Positions 37,001-52,000 of a stretch of DNA of 64,000 bases are shown one piece after another. The notes under the pieces were generated by a model that was not told the origin of the DNA, did not search any database, and was given only the letters and a program-made list of their open reading frames with translations. Source of the DNA: Glandiceps talaboti (Eukaryota; Hemichordata; Enteropneusta; Spengelidae); NCBI RefSeq assembly GCF_964340395.1, contig NC_135556.1, positions 385,001 through 449,000 on the forward strand, given 5' to 3'. The translations under genes and the position numbers were made by a program. The number at the start of each line of letters is the position of its first letter. The first letter of the stretch is position 1.

Positions 37001-40000
37001 AAAATCCTGAACTTTATTTTGTGAACGGTTTTGTCATTTCTTAGTAACTATAGGACCGACTGTATCACGTTTATGTCAACCCGGAAGTACCTAGACACGA
37101 AAATAGACTAAGTGACTTTTACATGTAATTATAGTATGAAATTTTACTCTAACTGCTGGTAACCATCAAATTACTCTTCCCCCAAACTTATGACAAACTA
37201 CTCAAAGAAAGCAACAACACAAAAGAAGAAGCTCCAGAACATAAAAAAGAGAACAAAATTACAGTAAGCAGTTGATGATGCACAAACAACTACAAAGAAA
37301 TAGACAGTTCAATTACAACACAGGGTTTGAAATAAATATGGGGTTTGGAAAAGTGAATTTAGAAGTAGAGCAAAAACTAAGAGAGATGAAGAGCCCAAGT
37401 GAATAAGCGGAAGCTCAGACAGGACCACCAAATTTTTTGCAGGATTACTACTAGTACTTTAAAATAATACTACTTTATCAATTTTACTAGTCCTGTGGGA
37501 TAGTGATTTTTTAGCACAACTGAACGGAGGTTCAGTAGTGCTATAGGGATCGCCCAGCGTCTGTCTGTCTGTCTGTCTGTCTGTGTGTGTGTGTGTGTAA
37601 ACAACTTAAAGTCAAAAACTGCTGGGCCGATTGCCATGATATTTGGTGGGTATGTTACCTCGGGTGTCTAGTTGGGAAATTGTTCAAATCAAAATGATTG
37701 CATCACAGGTGTGTGATTTAGGTCAAAAAATGTGATTTTTGGTCAAAAATGTTAAACTCAAAAACTACTGGGCAAATTGGGCTGAAATGTGGGTGAAACT
37801 TTCTTCAGGGTGTTTTTACTAAGAATTGTTCATGATATGATGGTCCCATCAGTGATATGCAAATTAGGGCTAAAAATGTGTCTTTTTGGTCAAAAATCTA
37901 TAATTCCAAAACCACTGAGCAGATTGGGCTGAAATTTAATGGGAATGCATCTAGGGATGTATGGACGAAGATATATTAAGCGTATAATGATTCCAAGAGT
38001 GATATGCAAATTAGGTGTAAAAATGTTCATTTTTGGTCAAAAACTTATCTCAAAAAGTACTTGGTCAATGATTCTGAAACTTGGTGAGATGTTTATGAAA
38101 ATGTTATTCTGCAGATTTTCTTCAAAACATTTTGACAAAATTGGCCATAGCAACAGTGACCACGCCCTTAGCAACAACCAAATGGCAGTATATTTTAGTT
38201 AAAATAACATTTTCTGGTAGGCAAGTGAATAAACATTTAGAAAATGTATGCAAATATCCCTAGCAACCATGACCACACCCATAGTAACAGCCAAACGGTT
38301 GTGTATTTCACAAAGATAACAACAGGGACTAATGGATAATTGAATAAACATTCAAAAAATGTATGTAAATTTGCCTAGCAACAAGATCACACCCATAGCA
38401 ACAGCCAAATGATCAGGTATATTGCAAAGATAACAATATGTATTAATAGACAATACAATAAATATTCAAAACAATGTATGTAAATGTGCCTGGCAAAAAG
38501 ACCATACCCATAGCAAAAGCCAAATAATCACTTATATTGCAAAGATAACAATAGACAAATAAATAAACTTTCAAAAAATGTTTGCAAATATTCAATCAAT
38601 TATACAGTTGCGCTACAGTGCGATTGGTGCTGTAGTATATTTCATACAATCTAATACATCACACTATCATGACTGTTGGCAATTTTCTGTAAACTCTCTC
38701 CATTGTGGGGCTGAGTGATCTCCAATGACTGCTTGTTTATTTAAATTTAATCTTGCTATCTGAAATAGATATTAAACTACTGGTTATGATTTTGCAGATT
38801 TTGTACAAAAGCCCTAACATTCTATAGGTGGTTAAATACTGAAATTATATTGACGGCTGTGAAAGCTTACTGCTTTGTCAAACATGTAATAAAGAAATGT
38901 TGACTGCAATGTATCGTCAAAAAGCTAGAAATATGATGTAACTTGTAAGCCATATTTGCCAGTATCTAACTAAGGAAGTCTGTCAGATGTTAATACATGC
39001 TCTAATCACATCAAAACTAGATTACTGTAATGCACTCCTGTGTGGTCTACCATCATCATCCATTCTACCACTTCAGCATGCCCTGAACTCAGCAGCCAGA
39101 ATAACCCCTATACTTATGGAATTACACTGGCTACCAGTACACTACAGAATCCAATCCAAGATCCTGCTACTCACGTACAAAGCTCTGAACAACACTGCTC
39201 CTGTTTATATATCTGATCTAATCAACCTGAAAGTGTCATCCAGAGTTCTCCGATCAAATGACAAAATTGTACTTCATGTACCACGGAGTAACCGTAAGAC
39301 CTATGGTGATCGAGCTTTCTCGCGTACCCCCCCCCCCCCCTCGCTTGGAACAATGTCCCTCTAGAAGTGCACCAGTCACCCAGCCTTGGTATTTTTAAGA
39401 AGTGCATCAAGACTTATCTGTTTAGTGGAGCCTACTAACATCTCTATATACCCACACTTTTGTAAAGCGCCATTGATCATTACTACGTAGTGGAGTTTGG
39501 CGCTATATAAATCTTTTTGATTGATTGATTGATTGATAGCAACAGCCAAATGATCACATACATGTACATTGTATATTGCGTATATTGCAAAGATAACATC
39601 AGGGATTCATAGATAACTGAACAAACATTCAAAAAATGTATACATATATGTCTAGCAACATGACCACGCCCATAGCAACAGCCAAATGATCACGTATATT
39701 GCAAAGATAACAATAGGGTTGGATAGGCAACTGGATAATCACTAAGCAAATGAACACCTATACCTAACATGGATCAGCAAATACTCATGAAAGGTAAAAG
39801 TTGTTGCAGCAATCTTCATAGGACAGGTGCATATTATTGTGGTTGATATATGTACCATATTGTACGAAATTTCAACAAATTTTATAGGACATATCCGCTT
39901 TGTTATGGTTAATGTATGTACTAAATGATATAACGGAAATCATAAACCCTGAAACAAACAGTCGCCCAAGTCGACAAAAATCTTAATAACATTGATAAAC

Positions 40001-43000
40001 TTTACTGTCTGGCTAGACAAAATATCTCTGTTGCTGATGTTGCTGAATCTTCTGTCTGGCTCGACAGAATTCTGATTAATATTTCCACATGTTATTGTCT
40101 GCGCGCGACTACAATTGTTACACCTTAGTCAACTGACTGACTCAGCGATACCAATAAACACACCAACGTTAGTTTTACCTTCACCTGTATTCACGGGGAT
40201 CTAGTTCCCCCCCCCCCCTTCAAATCGGAGAGATCGTTTACCTTTGTATATGTGTTTTAAAAAGTTGCATTCTCGACAACATACATTTAACACACTGGTA
40301 GACCCATTATATATTGTAAATTATATCATATAGACAAAGGAGGAAGTGTGCACATAGTGGTGGGGTCAATTCTGAAGTGAACTTTATTAATACATGCAAC
40401 ATTTTACTAAAAACTAAAACAGATGAATGTTAAAATTTTGCATTAAACATGACAGTATATAGCAATTGCTCCCTCAAACATGAGAACAATTTCACAGTCA
40501 GTCATATCAACAGTAATTTTTTTCCACTTCGTAGTGAGTAACAGAACTAAGTCTTATAAAACTCTGCAGAACTTTCAAAACTCTGAATCAGTTAACATTA
40601 AACAATTTAGCTATAAGAAGAACACAATATACAGTACATTGCAATCGTTCGTAAGTTCATACTTGAATATACATGTATTATTTTGAATCGACGTATTCAA
40701 ACACTCATAACTACAGTATTCCCCAAGTCCCATTGAACGATGTTATGAAGGACTAAATAAATTTAGCATTCTGTCGATCCTTTAGTATTCATCTCAAGTC
40801 TCCCACAAAATTACTACATTAGTCATGAATGTCAGAGGGTGGTATTGGTGGGGGATGAAGAGGTGAAGATGTTAGCAATGGTGCTTGAAAATTGGATTCG
40901 TTGTGGTCCGCATTCATAGTCGATACACCCGGAGTCAGACAGGATTGTACTGTATTATGCATCATATGTGGCTCCGTATACATATATGGTGACAGGTCAA
41001 TATTGATGATACCATGGGTTCCAGTATGAGGTGCCTTGAAAGAAACTATTGGGATAGCCATATGGATATCCATGTACAGGAGTAGACTGAGTGGTTGCTT
41101 GGTACTGGTTCTGTGACTGCTGTTGGTGTTGACTTTCTTTTGATGGCTTAGGGCTACCTACAGATGATGTACACCTACATGTACGTTGATCTTTTGTCCA
41201 TACTATAGAAACAGTGGACGATGCAGGTTTATCAATAACATGTGCAGACTTTATTGGAGATATTTCATTTCCACCATGCAGAGTCAAACAGGGAAATCAG
41301 CCATTTTGTTGTCTCAACAGCTCCCTCACTGGGTTCTTCATCTTTGAGCCTGGACGATATTTATCAGCTCTGTTGTACTTAGAATTGAAGTTATCGATAA
41401 CTTCCTGGAAAGTTTGTTTTGCAGCTTCTAGGTTATTTGGGTCTTTGCTATCATAGTGTTTTTCTAATATGGCAATGTCTTCCTTTATAATTGGAGTGCG
41501 TAGCATCGGGCCATTGGACATATGAACAAGATACTTAGGTTTGTTTGAGTTAACCAAGGCAGTAATTTGCAAATACACATGAATAAAAAGTTGCATTTGT
41601 TGACTTGAACTTGAAGGCAGTCTTCTTCACCTGGAATGAGTTTTTTTTCTTTTTCAGGTCTGTGGTCCCTTGCTCGTTAGCTGCAGTAACTTCTTTACTG
41701 TGTGATGGGTGTTCAGAGATGATGCCACATTGTTCCGATGTTTCATGGAGGAAACGGAAAAGAGTTTTTATTATGAGTTCCATATGTACTTGGTACATTT
41801 CTTCTCTCCGGCTTCTCGACGTGGTTCGTTGCAGTAACGTTCAACAATAGTGTCGTACATATTCTTTGCTATCATAAGTTCATTTTCAACAGCAACTATG
41901 TCTTTCTGTATTAGCTTTCGAGTGCAAGTTGTTGCAGTGTCTGGTATTTGAAATGCTCCCATTCATCGTTATTATCAAGGGACGAATGTTCTTCATCAGA
42001 AATGGAAATTGGAACGACAATGTGTCGTTTGTTTTTACCTGTTTATTCCTGTGAATTACATTTAAATAGTCTCTTAGCAGACATTGGTTTTCCATCACTG
42101 ACTGCCTTTATTTCCACGACCGGACTGGTGTCATCCTCAGAAAAATCCACGCCTAGCTTGGACTGTGGTGTTTGAAGTTTAGCCACTGCATTAAGGATCA
42201 TTTGTTTGTGAACCGTGCTCACTGGTGTGCAAAATTTGTTGAAGTCGCTAGATCTGAAAAACTTGATTGACGATTCCTATGTAAAATCTAGTCGAATGAA
42301 GTCTGTTGTATACTTCAGTAAATCCAAGTCAACGCCACTAAGAAACTCTTGTACTGTTGTGCGCTGAGGTGTTTCACTGGAGTTCATCGTGACTCTCAGC
42401 TCAGTTATACATGTAAAGTGTACATGGACAATGTTGAGTACACTTGTCTACTGAAAGATTTGATGAAATACAAGTGTGATTATTGTTTACAAATACATTT
42501 GGTTCTTACAAGACCATTCCATTTATTTAAGAGGGCAGGTCTCATTATTCGATTCAAGTATTTTGTAAAAACACAATAAAAATAGTTAGTACGATGACGA
42601 GTTGAAAATTATTCCTAAATTGAATTGTGGGACAATAAATGATACTCCACGAAAGTATGAGTTGCATTCGAATAATATTACTTGAATGTACATATTATGA
42701 TACAGCAGGTTTAACCTTAGAATAGTTTTGAATTCCTATTTTTTGGCTCTAAAGTTGGGCGCCAAATAAATGTAACAAAGTTCGGTATAGATCAAAAGAC
42801 TACTTGATAAGCTTATACATGGTAGGATTTCCCCTTGTTCCATGCTATGCATTTGAGCACAACATTGTGTCCTGATTTTTCCTAGACCATGAATTTTGAT
42901 CAAAATAGGAGACATCCAAATGGAAAGGCTTTATGTGAAGGACTTAGACAGTTGATCATTATCGAGATGATTGTTGAAGGAGCAAACAGGGAAACCGGTC

Positions 43001-46000
43001 AATGTGTACGAGGTAGTTTACAATGCACTGCCAACACATTACGAGTAAGCAAAGCTACTGTTTGGCGAATCTGGAAGACTTTTTGTGAAACTGGAACGGT
43101 TGCTGTGAAACCAACTGGAGCACCACTGAGAAGCAAACTTAGCGATCAAGATATCAAATTGATCAAGATATCATATGCCGAAGTTCGAGATGAGCTACTG
43201 CAGTTTACGCGATTAAGAGATGTCAGTGTTTCTACAATAGGAAGAGTTGTATGGACAAAACTTTCGAAAGGTCGATGGACACGAAAAAAATGACAATATC
43301 TAACAACAGGCGATTTACAGAAGAAAACTTGCTGTACACTCAAGCTTACCTGGATTATTTATATACTAAAGACCCTGTAAGACTTAAATTTATGGATGAA
43401 TGTGGGGTCAAGATTACCACCGGTCAAGGACTGTATGGCCATTCCCCTCTGGGAGTTCAATGTGTAGACATCAGCGGTATGCACCAGGACCTAACTATAC
43501 TGTCAACTTATTGGTTGGGGCTGATGGAGTTCAATTTTGTTCTGTAATACAGGGAGCGTTGACTGTGAACGATTTTGTTGCATTTTTCACTGAGGCTCGA
43601 AATGCACTTACGAGAGAAGATGAACAAGTACTTGTCCCTGGTGATACTGTCATAGTAGACAATGTGCCAGTTCGCCATCATGAAGCCGAACATTTAGTTC
43701 AAATTGCACTCGATGAAATTGGAGTTAAGCTTGTTTTCCTTCCAACTTACTCACCGGATTTTAATCCTGTTGAAAACTGTTTCAACAAACTTAAAACTGT
43801 ATTGAAGCGCGACTATTATAGGCAATTACTTCATGAAAATTTACTGATAGCTGTATATGACGCCGTCAATGAAATCACACCGCATGGCATGATACATGGC
43901 AATTTTATAGAAATACAGGCTATTTACACGCCGTCAATGAAATCACACCGCATGGCATGATACATGGCAATTTTATAGAAATACAGGCTATTTACAGATG
44001 TAAACTTTACTAATCAACGCCAGTGAATTAATAAATGTACATATAAGGCCGAACAAAAATATTGTGTGCTTCAGATTAGAATAGATGGATAGGTAGATTT
44101 TTTGTTATTTTCATTTTTTTCCATATGCGAGTGTCTAGTTCAGGTAGTTATGTTTTCCTTTGTTTGCCATCATGTGGTCTCTGTATTACAGTATTGGTTT
44201 CTTCCCAACAGATGTACAGCCATTATATATTGGAAGAACAGTTGATGTCAGTTTTGCATCCACTATTTCTTGCGAATCTTCACAAATTTGGCGATTTTAT
44301 TTAATGTTGTTGACTACGTAAAAAATAAGTTTTATTAATAAAGGTCACTTCAGAATTGACCCCATCACTACATGCAAACTTCCTCCTTTGTCTATATGAT
44401 TTTGTGACTAGATCCCCGGGAATACACGTGAAGGTAAACGTAACATTGGTGCAGGGCACGTTTATTGGTATAGCTGAGTCAGTCAGTTGACTAAGGTGTA
44501 ACAATTGTAGTCACACCAGACGACAACATGTGGAAATATTAATCAGAATTCTGTCGAGCCAGACAGAAGATTCAGCAACATCAAAGAGATATTTTGTCTA
44601 GCCAGACAATAAACTTTATCAATGTTAGTAAGATATTTGTCGACTTGGGCGACTGTTTGTTTCAGGCTTTATGATTTCCGTTATATTGAAATTCAAGTAT
44701 GCATTTTTATGATAAATCGTAATTACCGAAAATTATTAATCATGCAAATTAGTTATTAACACTGTAAGATACATCAACAAACTTTATAGGGCGTATAAAC
44801 TTTGTTGTGTTTAATGTATGAAGTAAATTATATTGAAATTGAAGTATGCAGTCTTAAATGGCCTAATTACCAAAAATAATAATTATGCAAATGATTTATT
44901 AATGCTGTAAGGTACATCAACAAATGTGACAAATGTATGTTGTTATGTTTAACGAATGTACTAAATTATATTGAAATTGAAGAATGCAGTCTTAAGATAT
45001 TGCTTAATTAGTTGATTTCATTGATATGTAAATTTCCCTAATTAACATAAACAGATCTCGCTCAAAAACTAATCAGATCTAGCCATTACATGAAACATTA
45101 TATGTACTAAATTTCATTATAATTGAGCCAGTCGTTTTTAGCACAACTGACCTGAAGGTTCAGTAGTGCTATAGGCATGGCAAAGTGTCTGTCTGTCTGT
45201 CTGTCTGTCTGCGTTGATGTGTGTGTGTGTGTGTGTAAACAACTTAAAGTCAAAAACTGCTGGACCGATTGCTTTGAAATTTGATGGGGACATTCTTAGA
45301 TGTGTGTAAATTAAGATTTGTTCATGACATGATGATTCCTCTCGTAATATACAAAATTAGGGCTAAAAATGTGTCTTTTTGGTCAAAAACCTACAATGTA
45401 TATTCCAAAACTACTCAGCAGATTGGGCTGAAATTTAACAGTGATGCATCTGTTGGTGTATAGATGAAGAAATATTAAACATATAATGATCTCATCAGTA
45501 TAACAAATTAGATATAAAAATGTGTTTGGTCAAAAATTTCTCTCAAAAAGTACTTGGTCAATGAGACTAAAACTTGGTGAGATTTTTCTAGAAGTGTTAT
45601 TCTGCAGATTGTCTTCAAAATATTTTGACGCAAATTGGCCCTAGCAACCATGACCACGCTCTTAGCGACAACCGAACAGCAGTATATTTTGCTCAAAAAC
45701 ATCATCTGGTAGGCAAGTGAGTAGACATTCAAAAAAGTATGCAAATATCCCTTGCAACCATAACCACACCCATAGCAACAGCCAAATGGCTGTGTATTTC
45801 ACAAAGATAACAACAGCGGTTAATAGACAATTAAACAAACATTTAAAAAATGTATGTAAATTTGCCTGGCAACAAGACAACGCCCATAGCAACAGCCAAA
45901 TGATCACGAATATTGAAATGATATCAGGAATTCATACACAAGTGAACAAAAACATTCAAAAATGTAACAGTATGCAATTATATCTAGGAACATGACCACA

Positions 46001-49000
46001 CCCATAGCAACAGCCAAATGATCGCGCATGTCGCAAAGATAGATAGCAACATGGTTGGATAGGTAACTGGATAGTCATTCAGCATGAACACCTATTGTTA
46101 GCATGGACTACATGTAGCATATGGATAAACATTTTTAAAAACTCAACAGTTGTGCTAGAACGCCATTGGCGGTATTTTAAAGAAAATGATGACACAGACA
46201 GACAGACTGACACACCACACACACACACACACACACAGAGACGGATATATGACAGACACAGAGACAGACATCCCCCTTTTTAATACCTCCTGTATCCTTA
46301 CGGAGGGTAATATAAAAAACGCTCAACCGTTTGCTATGATATTTGGTGGGTGTTACCTTGGATTCCTGGACAGTATCTTGTTGGGAAATTGTTCAAATCA
46401 AAATGATCTTATTATCGGTGTGTGATTTGGGAAATAAATGTGATTTTTGGTCAAAAAACTCAAACTCAAAAATAGTGCCAGTGGCATTGTAGCACAACTG
46501 TACAGTTTTTAAACTTGTTTATCCACATGGTCAGCCATGCTAGGTATACTGCTAGGTGTTCATTTGCTAAATGAATCCAGCCCTGTTGTTATCTTTGCAG
46601 TATATGAGATTATTTGGCTGTTGCTATGGGCATGGTCATGTTACTAGACATATTTGCATACATTTTTTGAATGTTCGTTCATTTGTCTCTAAATACCTGA
46701 TATTATCATTGTGATAATGATATACATCATCATATGCTATGAGTGTGGTCTTGTTGTTAGGTATATTTGTATACTATTTAGGAATATATATTCATTTGTC
46801 TATTGATCCCTGTTGCTATCTTTGCAATATATCATGTGATCATTTAGCTGTTGCTATGGGCATGGTCTTTTTTCTAAGCACATTTACATATATTTTTGGA
46901 ATAGGTATTTAGTTGTCTATTAATCCCTGTTATCATTGTGAAAAACACAATTGTTTGGCTCTTGCTATGGCTTGGTCATGGTTGCTGGGGATATTTGTAT
47001 ACATTTTATTCACTTACCTACCAAATGATGTTATTTTAGCAAAATATACTGGTATTTGGTTGTTGCTAAGGGCATGGATATGGTTGGTAGGGCCAATTGT
47101 GTCAAAATGTTTTGAAAAAAATCTGCTGAACATCACTTCTAGAAACATCTCACCAAGTTTCAATTGTGTTTTTCACAAAATCGATTTTGCTTTCAATTGA
47201 ATTTGTTTTGCATCCTAAAATTTTGTGCTCACACTAGGTACCCATTCCACTGTCGCAAATGTGAAAATAAAGGTAAAATGGCGACAAAAAATCTACTTTA
47301 TTCACCACAGTGGTGAATCAAAATTCTCGCCAACCGAGAGTCAATGGCCGTTTCCCTGACTTTACCATGTGTGTATGATAGTTTGACTGGCAGCCACTGT
47401 TTTGACATTTACATGTATATCACCAATATTAAAAAGACTTTTGTTTTACATATTCTGAAAGAATATTCAGTTCATTTTGGTCCACAAGTACAGGAACATT
47501 CCTAAATATGCCCAAGTTGAATAGAGAAACCGCACAATGTATTCATACATGGCGGCCATATCTAAATCTCTTTACATTTGCGATGTAAGTTATGAACATA
47601 TTCGGTAATAATTCATAGCCCAAATTTCATAACATAAAATGACGTTTTTCTTTCACATTTCTACTAAAAATTTCATTTAAATAACTTAACCCTTAAGATG
47701 CCATAGACTTTCCATGCAAATGACCCCCCTAGGCCAAGGACTTTTTAGGTTGCACACAGTTGTACACAATGTTTTGATAGTGATCATTTTACACCAAAAC
47801 AGGTGGGATATGGTCTCATCTACAAGTATATCAATAATTATGAAATATTGATTTTTAATTTACATAAATGTATGGTCAGTAACTTTACCAAGAAATTGGG
47901 GAAAATTGGTATAAAACACACATCTGAGGTCGCGTTAACGCGTTATTTGTGCGTATTTGACGCACTATTTGACACTTGGGACGCCTTTTTTTTTGGATGT
48001 ATGCGTCACTGGGGACGCGTCATAAACAGGGGACAAATGGGGCTTACTGTTGGCAAACGTACGGTTATCATCTTTGCTTCGAAGTTGTAGAACAGACATC
48101 GTGGAATTAGTCAGTTCTGATTGTAACTATTTATATGTGCAGTGTGACCTGTGAAATTTGAATATGACCCATCGTATATAAAACGTTCCAACAGTTTCAT
48201 GTGCCCCATGACCATTTCCTGACGTGCCGAGCACATCTTGGGTAGTTTAGAAACTATGTAATATTATAATTACTTATCCACGTGATTAGTTACTTATTAA
48301 CAGACATGGTTTCCATCGATAACACGGCCTTATGCTACGGTGAAGCATCTTCCCTCACAGGCGAAGCGATGATTAAATAGACCACATCGGTGGACAGTAA
48401 TCTATGCTAAAGCCTTCACGTTGATAAATTCATACTGCCACGTCGCCATTTCATTCTCACTAAAACTGAAACTTATTTTGAGCTTCGTTACGAGATCGAA
48501 CGCATTACGTGAATTTACAGTGAACATGGCACACGTAAGGCGTCGTTCAAGAATAAACGATTGCAACGTAGCGACACAAAATTTGTATCGAACTTTTATG
48601 ATCTTTGTGCGGACTGCAGATCATGTCAGCCCAACCAAACATGCGATTTCAGTAATTGGACACACTGCGGTCCAGTTATTCGCAACACACTGGGAATGCA
48701 TTACTTCAGACGAATGGATTTTGTCTACCATAAGGGAGGGTTACCGCCTATCTTTCATACGCAATCCATCTTTTTCATTACCACGGTTCCAAGACCGACC
48801 GGTCAATGGACTGCTTTTCTTGAAGCTATCGACTCTCTATTTAGTAAGAACACAATAAGGAAAATTGATGCCCAGTCATTGAGACCCAGCATTTACAACC
48901 ATTTTTTCCTCATTCCGTAAAAGTCAGTAGGATGGCATCCCATACTGAATCTGTCCACTCTCATCAAGAACATGTACATGTATCTGCGAGTGCCCAGATT

Positions 49001-52000
49001 CAAGATGGAAACAGGCCTATCAGCCACACGAATGGATGGCTTCCATAGTTTTGAAAGACAGCTACTTCCACATTCCCATTCATGAGTCATGTCGTCACTT
49101 TCTCTGCATTGAAGCTGATGATCGAGTGTTTACTTGAGTAATTTCCACACTGGTGACCACTCTCCATGCATGCGTTTTTCTACTCAAACCTTATCTAGAC
49201 GACTGACTGCTACACGACAGCTATGTCGCTTTATTTGAGACACCCAGATGTTCCTGAGGTCTCTCAGAGTCCCGACAAATCCATCCTAGTTCCCACTCAG
49301 GACATGATTGTTATCGGGATGCATTTTCTGAACAAACGGGATAGTCTGTCCACCACAAGAGCGAGCAGGCAAGATTGTCTTGCTGGTAAGGCTTGACACG
49401 ACTGCACATACATGTACACGCCAAGCTATTTCTGTCCCTGTTGGGTCTGATGAATTACATCATCGACATTTCACCATAAAATTCAGGGCGTGGCATCTTC
49501 CGGGGAAGTGCAGTGGGATCGCAGACGCACTCTTGTGCTGCATCCAATTTCGCAGAGTGGGAGATTCCACAAGATGTAGCCAGCAGTGTGCTCTCTAAGC
49601 CAATTTGACGCGCCACTGGTACACACAGTTTCTAGTGTGTCAGTGGTGACTCACAAGAAATGCCAGTTTTTATCATTTTGACTCGCAGCAACATTTGGCT
49701 ATCATCAGAGGGCACACTGGTAGCTAGTCAAATCTTCATCAAGTGGAACAAGCTGATAGTCAACTTGTTCGAGACCATTCTCAATCGCAGACTGCCTCTC
49801 TTTGTATCTCCAGTACCAGATCTCAGAGCAATGGCAGTGGACGCCCTGTCGTTCAGCTGGGAGGAGTTAAAGGCCTATGCCTTTCCATCTCCACCCCTTT
49901 TACCACTTGTCCTCAGAAAGTCAAAGAGGAAAAGTGTGTATTATCTCTCGTCACACCACTGTGGGCAAACCGTTCATGGTCCCAGTCAGGTATCTAAAGG
50001 TACCAAAAGTGGTAAAGTGCTCGGTAAAGTGCTCGATCGAGCACTTTACAAAAAAATACAAACTGTGCATCAAACTGCTCGATAAAGTGCTCGATCGAGC
50101 ACTTTGCTAAAAACAGCGAAGTGCGTGTATCACGCCTCCAACGCCCAGTCTCAATTCTAGCCTCCATTTTGACAGCTGTCCGAAGACGTCAAATAACGCA
50201 CTCCCATATACAGTCGAAAACTTCGAATACTTCAGGAAGAAGAAACATTTTGTTCGGCGTGCGTCACAGACTTCATAGTGGATATTTAATGGCAGTGACA
50301 TTTGTAACATGACAAGAAATAATATAAAGGAAAACTGAATTTCTTGGTGTGTGTGTCTAGATGCGAGAGCGAAGATTTTTCTTGATCGTTGAACACGAAA
50401 ATAAAGTCTGGGTGTAAGTTTATATCATGTTCACTATATTTCTATTGAATAGATTCACTTCTTTCAGTATTATCAGATCGTTAATAGATGACAAAAAATA
50501 TTGCTATCGAAAACATAAGTGCGAAAAAATATTCGTGTGAACAATTTTAATTAACGCTTCATTGCTGTTAATATTTTGATAGAAATCTATCAATAACCCG
50601 TTACTACTGTTTTGTAAATTCCATATACTTGGTACTGCCAACTTCTTGACTGAAAACAACGACAATAAATAATCCATGACTTCGCCAGATCTCAAGTAAA
50701 CCATCACGGCATTACTGTTTACTGATTTTTTTTTGCATTCCTCGTCTATCACCAACTTTGATATCGTTATGCAATTCCTGTTCGCTCAGAAATTATATCC
50801 AATGTGGGAAATAATAATAATAGCCATTGGTTCGGTCTAGAGGAAGTGACTTCATAATGCTACAATTAGCATAGTGTGACGCCGACGTTCATGGAGCAGT
50901 AATAACCGTCACTTCGTGAACTGGATTGCATATCATTAATAAAAGTAAGAAATACAGATGACGACCGTTCGAGAAATAGCGATAGGAAATGATTTATACG
51001 AGAAAGGTACGTTGTGGGAGCTCATAGGCAGGGTTGTGATAAGTGGGAATGACTATAGTATGTCTTAATATAAAAGCACATCGCAAGTTAACATGGAATG
51101 CAACCCAAAAATAAAGAGCATATTATCAAACTTATCTTTTTAGAATCCAGCATGGCTGCCAAATCCTGTGTTAACCATCTACGATCCGGGGAAAAGAAAG
51201 GGGTGTCGGTTTGTTTAAAAACAAACACAATGACCCCCACATTTATTTTGTCATTTCAGAGAGGAGAAATTTTACAGATTTTTACAGAATAAATGTGTCC
51301 CCGAAGGTGCCCTACCTCGTGTAAGTCACCAACAATGTTATGACATGATTTTGCACAATATTCTTTTTCTACTACTTCATGGATTAGAATGAAAATAAGC
51401 ACACAGTTGATTATACTGAAAGATGGATACTGGATAAAGATTCAAATTTATTTCAAGACGTTACGATTGATATATCTTTCCCGCTCTAAAATAGGCATGG
51501 TACAAGAAATACCGAGTGGCCGGCTAGTCCTTGTTTACTGAGTAGATTGCAGATTCTGAAGTATAGCCCCAACCACAGGCACTATTTTCCTGAGATATGT
51601 ATCAGTCTGAGAATGTTTCTATCAAAATGCAATAAAATGTCGAAAATATCGATGATATTGACGTGTTTTAGTCAATTGTATATGAAAGGGGTAAAATAAC
51701 TCTAGTCTTGTTTCTGTGATCGAGCATGTCCACCCAAAGTGGGGTATAGACAAGGTTTGCAACAGAACACACAACCCCTGGGACACAACCGTGCGGCAAC
51801 GTGAACTTTCAACCGACCGTTTTACTGGGCAAACATTTAATAAACTTCAGATAAATATTGTTGTTGTTACAATCGGCGAAAGATATCAACCGATTTCTGA
51901 CGCCATGTCAGAGAATTGGAGCAAATAAATGCTTTCTAACTACCTTCCATGAATGTGTCTGATTGGATATCGCCGATAACAGCACGCTAAACATTGATAT

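Larger units (their letters stand above)
39931..44683 (+). mobile_element. Tc1/mariner-superfamily transposon with long terminal inverted repeats
   Basis: A 4.75-kb element starting TAACGGAAATCATAAA and ending with its inverse, flanked by TA on both sides (39929-39930 and 44684-44685). The surrounding family 1 sequence is continuous across it when compared with other copies (ACTAAAT, TATTGAAATT at about 44835). The inverted repeats are ~350-460 bp. Inside are a degenerate transposase gene (+) and a divergent second frame region (-). It is broken but both ends are intact. Confidence 0.85.

Noticed and set aside
47803-48090. 95-residue plus-strand frame near a GC-rich spot
   Set aside because: No similarity, no neighbours in frame, no repeat relationship.
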